Assembly (NCBI GenBank): GCA_026992705.1
Contig: JALWYT010000041.1
Span: 1-8,600 of the forward strand
DNA: 8,600 nucleotides
Direction of reading: 5' to 3'
From: Thiotrichaceae bacterium
GTDB lineage: Bacteria > Pseudomonadota > Gammaproteobacteria > Thiotrichales > Thiotrichaceae
The position numbers were made by a program, and so were the translations under genes. The notes under the pieces were generated by a model. It saw nothing but the letters and a program-made list of their open reading frames with translations, did no database searches and was not told the origin of the DNA. Shown piece after piece: positions 6,885-8,600 of the stretch. Numbering within the stretch: the stretch's first letter is position 1; the number at the start of each line of letters is the position of its first letter.

Positions 6885-6914
6885 TCCGTGTTTTCAAAAC
6901 GATGAAAACACGGA
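6885..6914 (-). terminator. Strong hairpin after the lipoprotein gene, possible terminator
   Basis: TCCGTGTTTTCA (6885-6896) and TGAAAACACGGA (6903-6914) form a perfect 12-bp stem with a 6-nt loop. It begins 13 nt past the lipoprotein stop on the minus strand and is followed there by TTTCAATT, a weak T-tract. It probably separates the lipoprotein transcript from the sensor kinase, fully or partly. The TCCGTG/CACGGA core also occurs at 2604-2643. Confidence 0.6.
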
Positions 6915-6927
6915 CTTATTTTATATA

Positions 6928-7542
6928 TTATCGCCGCTTTCGACTACCAAATGAAAACCCTTTACGTTTTTGAGTTTGGGATGTTGATTTAGTTGGTTGC
7001 TGCAAACTAGGCTTTGGGCGTGGTTCAGCACTTTTTGATATAGCTGCTTCAGGTTTAGTAGCAGCCTGTTGGTGTTGTCTAAAATTATCATTTTGTGATA
7101 ATTTGTTCGCTAACATACCGCCAATCAATGCACCTGCAGCAGAGGCTAGTATCATTTCACCAAGTCCTAAGCCAGATGATGCCGCTTCTGCTGAAGCTTC
7201 CTGTGTTAATGCGGAAGTACCATTTTCAACTTTCTTTGCCTCTGCTTCAGCTAATGCTTTGAGTTCATCATGACTCATAATAACTTCTGAGCCATCCAGC
7301 TTTTTCAAGACAGCCCGTGTTTCACCATTGGTTGGATGACGTTCAGCCAAAACATATTTATCTGGGTTTGTAGCGGTTTGTTCGATAACCAGAAAATAGT
7401 TTTGCTCTTTTAAGTCCCCCTGTAATGTTGATAAGTCATTATTATCAGAATTTTGTGCGGTATCATTCTGTGAATTGCCACAAGCTTGTAAGCCAATAGT
7501 TGCAACTATACTTAATGTAATACTTGGTATTAAATGTTTCAT
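6928..7542 (-). CDS. UPF0323-family lipoprotein
   Basis: This 204-residue envelope protein has a lipoprotein signal: a short basic start, a hydrophobic stretch, and the lipobox LQAC with C21 as the lipidated cysteine, followed by an Asn/Gln-rich linker (22-48). The central region FLVIEQTATNPDKYVLAERH, VENGTSALTQ, and a glycine-zipper-like hydrophobic segment GLGLGEMILASAAGALIGGM (124-143) match, from memory, the UPF0323 lipoproteins of Helicobacter and Campylobacter (for example Cj0371), whose biochemical role is unknown. The C-terminal tail (160-204) is low-complexity, rich in Gln, Ser, Lys and Pro, and ends in a basic cluster (KRKGFSFGSRKRR). The ribosome binding site AGGGGA stands 4-5 nt before the ATG and lies inside an inverted repeat (7541-7593), which suggests translation control by mRNA structure. 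It lies between a PepSY-like gene and the sensor kinase on the same strand. Confidence 0.85.
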   Translation of the reverse strand: MKHLIPSITLSIVATIGLQACGNSQNDTAQNSDNNDLSTLQGDLKEQNYFLVIEQTATNPDKYVLAERHPTNGETRAVLKKLDGSEVIMSHDELKALAEAEAKKVENGTSALTQEASAEAASSGLGLGEMILASAAGALIGGMLANKLSQNDNFRQHQQAATKPEAAISKSAEPRPKPSLQQPTKSTSQTQKRKGFSFGSRKRR

Positions 7543-7593
7543 TATATCCCCTAATAAATTAATGGTTCAGATGTAAGAATTACGGGATATAAT
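7541..7593 (-). promoter_or_regulatory. Inverted repeat that can sequester the lipoprotein ribosome binding site
   Basis: ATTATATCCC (7541-7550) and GGGATATAAT (7584-7593) are exact 10-bp inverted copies with 33 nt between. On the minus strand the downstream copy is GGGATATAAT, part of AGGGGATATAATG, which holds the Shine-Dalgarno and the first two bases of the start codon of the lipoprotein gene. In a transcript that begins upstream, the two arms would pair and hide the start. A start inside the loop would avoid this. It could be a structural translation switch, an operator, or chance. Confidence 0.45.
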
Positions 7594-7601
7594 AGGGTGA
7601 C

Positions 7602-7910
7602 TTAGTCTGTAGTACAAGCGTAACGAATATATTTAAATTCACCTGTATTCGTAATCATTTTGATGACATGACAGTTTGGAAATCCAGGTGTTGCTGTGCG
7701 TTTTGTATAAATAATACGACCTTTATACAACTTTTTAACGGCTGCCTTTACTTGTAGGGTTGATAAATGACCTGGTGTATTATTTGGAATATTGATACTC
7801 GCTGCTTGTGCCGGCACGGTGATAAGAAAAGTGCTTGAAAGAAGTGTTGTACTTATTGCAGACAATACGAAAGTACGCAATGACTTGCGTGGTTTCATAC
7901 TAAAGCCCAT
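7602..7910 (-). CDS. Small secreted PepSY-like protein
   Basis: I take ATG 7910 as the start, giving 102 residues, because GGGGA (7918-7922 on the plus strand) stands 7 nt before it and a signal peptide follows at once. A longer frame to 8012 would add 34 residues unlike a signal sequence. The signal has a basic start (MKPRKSLR), a hydrophobic core, and AQA/AS cleavage near 36/37. The mature part is about 66 residues: a helix-like TLQVKAAVKKLYKG, then GRIIYTKRT, CHVIKMITNTGEFKYIRYAC, a pattern like a single PepSY domain (helix followed by strands GRV.., Y.VK.., G....V.V). C80 and C99 could form a disulfide in the periplasm. PepSY-type proteins often sit beside two-component systems, as here, but the assignment by pattern is weak. 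It is 59 nt upstream of the lipoprotein gene, same strand. Confidence 0.7.
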   Translation of the reverse strand: MGFSMKPRKSLRTFVLSAISTTLLSSTFLITVPAQAASINIPNNTPGHLSTLQVKAAVKKLYKGRIIYTKRTATPGFPNCHVIKMITNTGEFKYIRYACTTD

Positions 7911-8043
7911 AGTAATTTCCCCAATTGTGTTTGACGTTAAAAGACCTTTAATCAAGTTATGAGTGATTTCATTAACCAAGAAATTCACCCTGCTTAATGC
8001 AAGTCCCCCCATTTATAAACTAAAATTGACCTGCCACATGGCG

Positions 8044-8133
8044 TTATTGCTTTAGTACGGGTATAGCTAGTTTAAGTAATTTGTATAGCATCGTACACTT
8101 ATGGGTCGTTTGTAATTATCACTAAAGCAGTAA
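8044..8133. repeat. 13-bp imperfect inverted repeat bordering the primase remnant
   Basis: TTATTGCTTTAGT (8044-8056) and ACTAAAGCAGTAA (8121-8133) are inverted copies with one mismatch, spanning about 90 nt. GTACG/CGTAC forms a shorter inverted pair inside. The stretch 7911-8133 between the PepSY-like start and the open frame has no other gene that I can support; it should hold the promoter of the PepSY-like gene, but no convincing -35/-10 pair stood out. Confidence 0.5.
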
Positions 8134-8145
8134 TCCCCATTACTG
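8128..8145. repeat. Small hairpin CAGTAAT-CCCC-ATTACTG
   Basis: A perfect 7-bp stem with loop CCCC, followed on the plus strand by TATAATATATTT. It overlaps the right arm of the 8044-8133 inverted repeat and contains the last stop (TAA 8131) in frame with the primase-like sequence. It marks the edge between ordinary DNA and the AT-rich stretch. Without a T-run it is only a weak terminator. Confidence 0.5.
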
Positions 8146-8600
8146 TATAATATATTTGAAATTATTAATATTTTAATAAATTTTTTAAAAGAAAAAGGTA
8201 TTGATTATTTACTTGAATTTTCTGGTAATAGAGGTATTCATTTGTGGATATTATTTAATGAAACATTATCGAGACAAGAAGGGTATATTATTTTAGACCA
8301 AATAATTAAACAATCAAGTTTAAAACTTGATGATTCAAAATTTTCTTTAGATAAATATCCTAAAAGTTATAAATCAACAAATAATACAGATAAAGGAACA
8401 GGGGTGAAAATTCCTTTATCTTATCATCAAAAGTCAAAAAAATATTCATATTTATTTAAAATTTTTAATGAACTTAACATAGACAATTTGTATATAGAAA
8501 ATTTAGATAAAAATTTAATTAACATTCAAATTCAATTGTTACAAAATTATAAAAAACTATCAAAAAAAGAAATTTTTGAAAAATTGAATCTTAGTAATAA
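8134..8600 (+). pseudogene. AEP/PrimPol (TOTE-like) primase fragment, lacking its N-terminus
   Basis: A frame opens after TAA 8131-8133 and runs off the right edge (155 codons). It has no ATG, GTG or TTG before homology is already established, so it looks 5'-truncated. Archaeo-eukaryotic primases catalyse primer synthesis or polymerisation and occur in replication, CRISPR-associated and TOTE conflict systems. The sequence gives YLLEFSGNRGIHLWILF (8206-8256), whose SGNRGIH is the second catalytic motif (S..H) of the fold. LDKYPKS (8347-8367) and GTGVKIPLSYHQKS (8395-8436) resemble the FPKQD...GNLIKLPL stretch of TOTE/PrimPol domains. The first motif, DxD for metal binding, would precede it and is missing; no other frame upstream supplies it. 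The DNA is far more AT-rich than the rest of the window, pointing to horizontal transfer. A rare ATT or ATA start is possible but would still lack DxD. Whether the remainder is intact lies beyond the window. Confidence 0.65.

Noticed and set aside
7588..7593. Perfect TATAAT on the plus strand between the PepSY-like and lipoprotein genes
   Set aside because: It lacks a -35 element at proper spacing and points into genes of the opposite strand; it is better explained as part of the inverted repeat 7541-7593.
7911..8012. N-terminal extension of the PepSY-like gene to an ATG at 8012
   Set aside because: The extra 34 residues do not resemble a signal peptide and would bury the real one; the Shine-Dalgarno GGGGA and signal sequence both support the start at 7910.

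Overview
The window is a compact chromosomal segment that looks gammaproteobacterial. BioH, BioC, SelD and TruD all resemble their Escherichia coli counterparts along their length. A kinase/regulator pair resembles the TtrS/TtrR (tetrathionate) type. Most of the window has moderate GC. The last ~450 bases are much richer in AT and look foreign. No RNA polymerase, 16S or other marker is present, so nothing finer than class is claimed.

Layout, left to right. (1) Plus strand 1-1297: the end of a biotin operon, the 3' part of bioH overlapping bioC by 8 nt. (2) 1298-1495: a short intergenic region with a strong Shine-Dalgarno followed by a 25-codon mini-ORF, a sigma70-like promoter, and a short stretch with two CCTCC motifs that ends in a clear rho-independent terminator. 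It is a candidate small RNA or 3'UTR-derived RNA. (3) Minus strand 1496-2542: selD. (4) 2543-2989: 447 bp without a gene, packed with nested inverted repeats, most likely a non-coding interspersed element. (5) Minus strand 4640-2990: a FixJ/TtrR-type response regulator whose 3' end overlaps truD. (6) Minus strand 6793-4643: a 716-residue hybrid sensor kinase with a PhnD/TtrS-like periplasmic domain, one membrane span, a PAS domain and a kinase core. (7) Minus strand 7910-6928: a small secreted PepSY-like protein and a UPF0323-type lipoprotein. Their intergenic region carries an inverted repeat covering the lipoprotein ribosome binding site. (8) 7911-8133: a region with inverted repeats. (9) Plus strand 8134 to the edge: an open frame without a visible start that encodes the C-terminal part of an archaeo-eukaryotic (AEP/PrimPol, TOTE-like) primase domain.

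How the genes work together: bioH and bioC make the pimeloyl moiety of biotin. The kinase, regulator and truD are packed with a 2-nt gap and then an 11-nt overlap, so they are probably co-transcribed, although truD is a tRNA pseudouridine synthase with no evident link to signalling. The PepSY-like protein and lipoprotein sit just upstream of the kinase on the same strand, separated from it by a strong hairpin. They may be envelope partners or targets of the two-component system, which is inference only. The primase remnant is the part most likely to belong to a mobile or conflict-type system, whose remainder would lie beyond the right edge.
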